DNA of 64,000 bases from positions 496,001-560,000 of the forward strand of contig NZ_CANMEU010000001.1 of assembly GCF_947497045.1 (NCBI RefSeq). Direction: 5' to 3'. Positions within the stretch are counted from its first letter, which is position 1. Every line of letters begins with the position of its first letter. The notes beneath the pieces are model-generated. The model saw only the letters and a program-made list of their open reading frames with translations, was not told the origin of the DNA and ran no database searches. Made by a program: the position numbers and the translations under genes. Origin of the DNA: an uncultured Tateyamaria sp. (lineage in GTDB: Bacteria > Pseudomonadota > Alphaproteobacteria > Rhodobacterales > Rhodobacteraceae). Of the stretch, positions 62,774 to 64,000 are shown in pieces.

Positions 62774-64000
62774 TCATTCGGCAGCGATCCCTTCCAACTT
62801 GTCCTCAAGCGCATCTGCGGCATCCTGCAAAGCGGCCAGCGTGTCGGCATCAGGTGCCCAGTAATTACGATCCGACGCCTCGATCAGACGGTTCGCCATC
62901 CGGCTTGAAGCGGTGGGGTTGAGATCCGCAATGCGCTGGCGCATTTCGTCGTCCAGCACAAAGGTTTCGGAAATACGCTGATAGACCCATTCATCCACCT
63001 GACCCGTCGTGGCGGACCAACCAACCGTATTGGTCACATGCGCCTCGATCTGACGCACGCCTTCGGGGCCGTGTTTCAGCAGCCCTTCGAAGAATTTCGG
63101 GTTCAGCGCCCGGCTGCGCGTTTCCAGCGCCACCTGATCCTTGAGTGTGCGGACCTTGGGGGTGCCGCGTGTCTGATCACCGATATACACCGCCGCATCC
63201 GAACCCCGCGCCCGTTTCACCGCCCGCGCAATCCCGCCAAGCGTGTCAAAATAGTGATCAACCGAGGTCACCCCCAACTCAACCGATTCAAGGTTCTGAT
63301 AAGCCAGTTCCACATCCGCCAGCGCCTGTTGCAGCAGCTTGGGATTGGCCGCCGATTTGCCGTCAATGCCGTAGGCAAAGCTCTTGCGGTTCTCATAGGC
63401 ATCAGCCAATTCGTCCTCATCCCCGAATGCCGAACTGTCGACCAACTGGTTCACGTTCGACCCATAGGCCCCTTCAGCATTGGAAAACACGCGCAAGGCC
63501 GCCGTCTCCAGATCAACGCCTTGGGTCTCGGCATAGGCAAGCGCGTGGGCGCGGACAAAATTCTGCTCCAGCGGCTCGTCCGCCTGCGCGCATTTGAGCG
63601 CCGCCTCGGCCAACATGCGCGACTGCAGTGGCAGCAGGTCGCGGAAGATACCAGACAGGGTCATAATCACATCGATACGCGGACGACCAAGCTCTTCCAG
63701 CGTGATCAGGTCCGCGCCGGCAAGCCGCCCGAAACTATCAAAGCGCGGCGTGCAACCCATCAACGCAAGCGCCTGCGCAATCGGGCCCCCGTCGGATTTG
63801 ATGTTGTCGGACCCCCACAGGACCAATGCAATGGACCGGGGCAAGGTCGGGTGCGTCTCCAGCAGAAGTTCGGCCTGTTTCGCCCCATCGCGGCAGGCGT
63901 AGGCTGTGGGCATACGAAACGGATCAAAGGCATGGATGTTGCGCCCGGTGGGCAGAATATCGAGCGAGCGGATCAGATCGCCCCCCGCCACAGGTCGGGT
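62774..64000 (-). CDS. bchH: Magnesium chelatase subunit H, C-terminal part (cut by window edge)
   Basis: BchH binds protoporphyrin IX and is the catalytic subunit for Mg insertion. The window holds the last ~408 residues: LPTGRNIHAFDPFRMPTAYA, LVLWGSDNIKSDGGPIAQAL, FSNAEGAYGSNVNQLVDSSA and RMANRLIEASDRNYWAPD, all typical of the CobN/BchH C-terminus. The frame stays open to the window edge, so a start near 63991 is not real. It precedes bchL and bchM in one operon. Confidence 0.97.
   Translation of the reverse strand, partial: TRPVAGGDLIRSLDILPTGRNIHAFDPFRMPTAYACRDGAKQAELLLETHPTLPRSIALVLWGSDNIKSDGGPIAQALALMGCTPRFDSFGRLAGADLITLEELGRPRIDVIMTLSGIFRDLLPLQSRMLAEAALKCAQADEPLEQNFVRAHALAYAETQGVDLETAALRVFSNAEGAYGSNVNQLVDSSAFGDEDELADAYENRKSFAYGIDGKSAANPKLLQQALADVELAYQNLESVELGVTSVDHYFDTLGGIARAVKRARGSDAAVYIGDQTRGTPKVRTLKDQVALETRSRALNPKFFEGLLKHGPEGVRQIEAHVTNTVGWSATTGQVDEWVYQRISETFVLDDEMRQRIADLNPTASSRMANRLIEASDRNYWAPDADTLAALQDAADALEDKLEGIAAE

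Overview
This window looks like a chromosome segment from an aerobic anoxygenic phototrophic member of the Roseobacter group (Rhodobacterales, Alphaproteobacteria). About 35 kb (28.5-64 kb) is a photosynthesis gene cluster (PGC) with type-II reaction-centre genes (pufQBALMC, puhABC), the spheroidenone carotenoid branch (crtA, crtB, crtC, crtD, crtE, crtF, crtI), bacteriochlorophyll genes and the oxygen-dependent cyclase acsF. The reaction-centre cytochrome is a four-haem PufC, LH1 is the only antenna seen, and no LH2 or bchE gene is present. The window ends inside bchH, so bchFNB, bchP/bchG and ppsR are probably further right.

Left part, 1-5.3 kb: flagellar motor genes. fliF is cut by the window edge on the minus strand. 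fliL, a small membrane coiled-coil protein, motE, motA and a very AT-rich secreted protein follow on the plus strand. 5.5-11.5 kb: a rhodanese/persulfide-dioxygenase pair, an M20 peptidase, a YegD-like Hsp70, a peptide-type ABC substrate-binding protein and a cupin.

11.5-16.8 kb is an accessory island. A heavily deleted Mu-like prophage on the minus strand keeps, in canonical order, a truncated ParB-like gene, a terminase fragment joined to a probable portal tail, an F-like head gene with an in-frame amber codon, a possible protease start and the C-terminus of late-control protein D. An intact hipB-hipA pair with three matching palindromic operator candidates follows.

16.9-28.4 kb: an HDAC-family deacetylase on the minus strand, then one tightly packed plus-strand operon: two peptide-type ABC permeases, a double ATPase, aldehyde dehydrogenase, GNAT acetyltransferase, two SDR oxidoreductases, a cupin, a P1-family peptidase, an alpha/beta hydrolase and a TPR (TTC38-like) protein. 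The operon has no substrate-binding protein. The orphan at 9.5 kb, on the far side of the island, is the obvious candidate, which suggests that a single uptake-and-catabolism locus was split.

PGC layout: dxs and pufCMLABQ-bchZYXC-crtF-crtE read leftward. crtD-crtC diverge rightward from crtE. tspO-crtB-crtI read leftward. crtA-bchI-bchD-bchO and two small genes read rightward. After a solute-binding gene, cycA, hemA, puhE, acsF, a conserved small gene, puhC, puhB, puhA, lhaA, bchM, bchL and bchH all read leftward. Five TGT-N12-ACA palindromes (PpsR/CrtJ type) lie in front of bchC, between crtE and crtD, and between crtI and crtA. Two short dispersed intergenic repeat families recur seven times, some of them inside bch operons.
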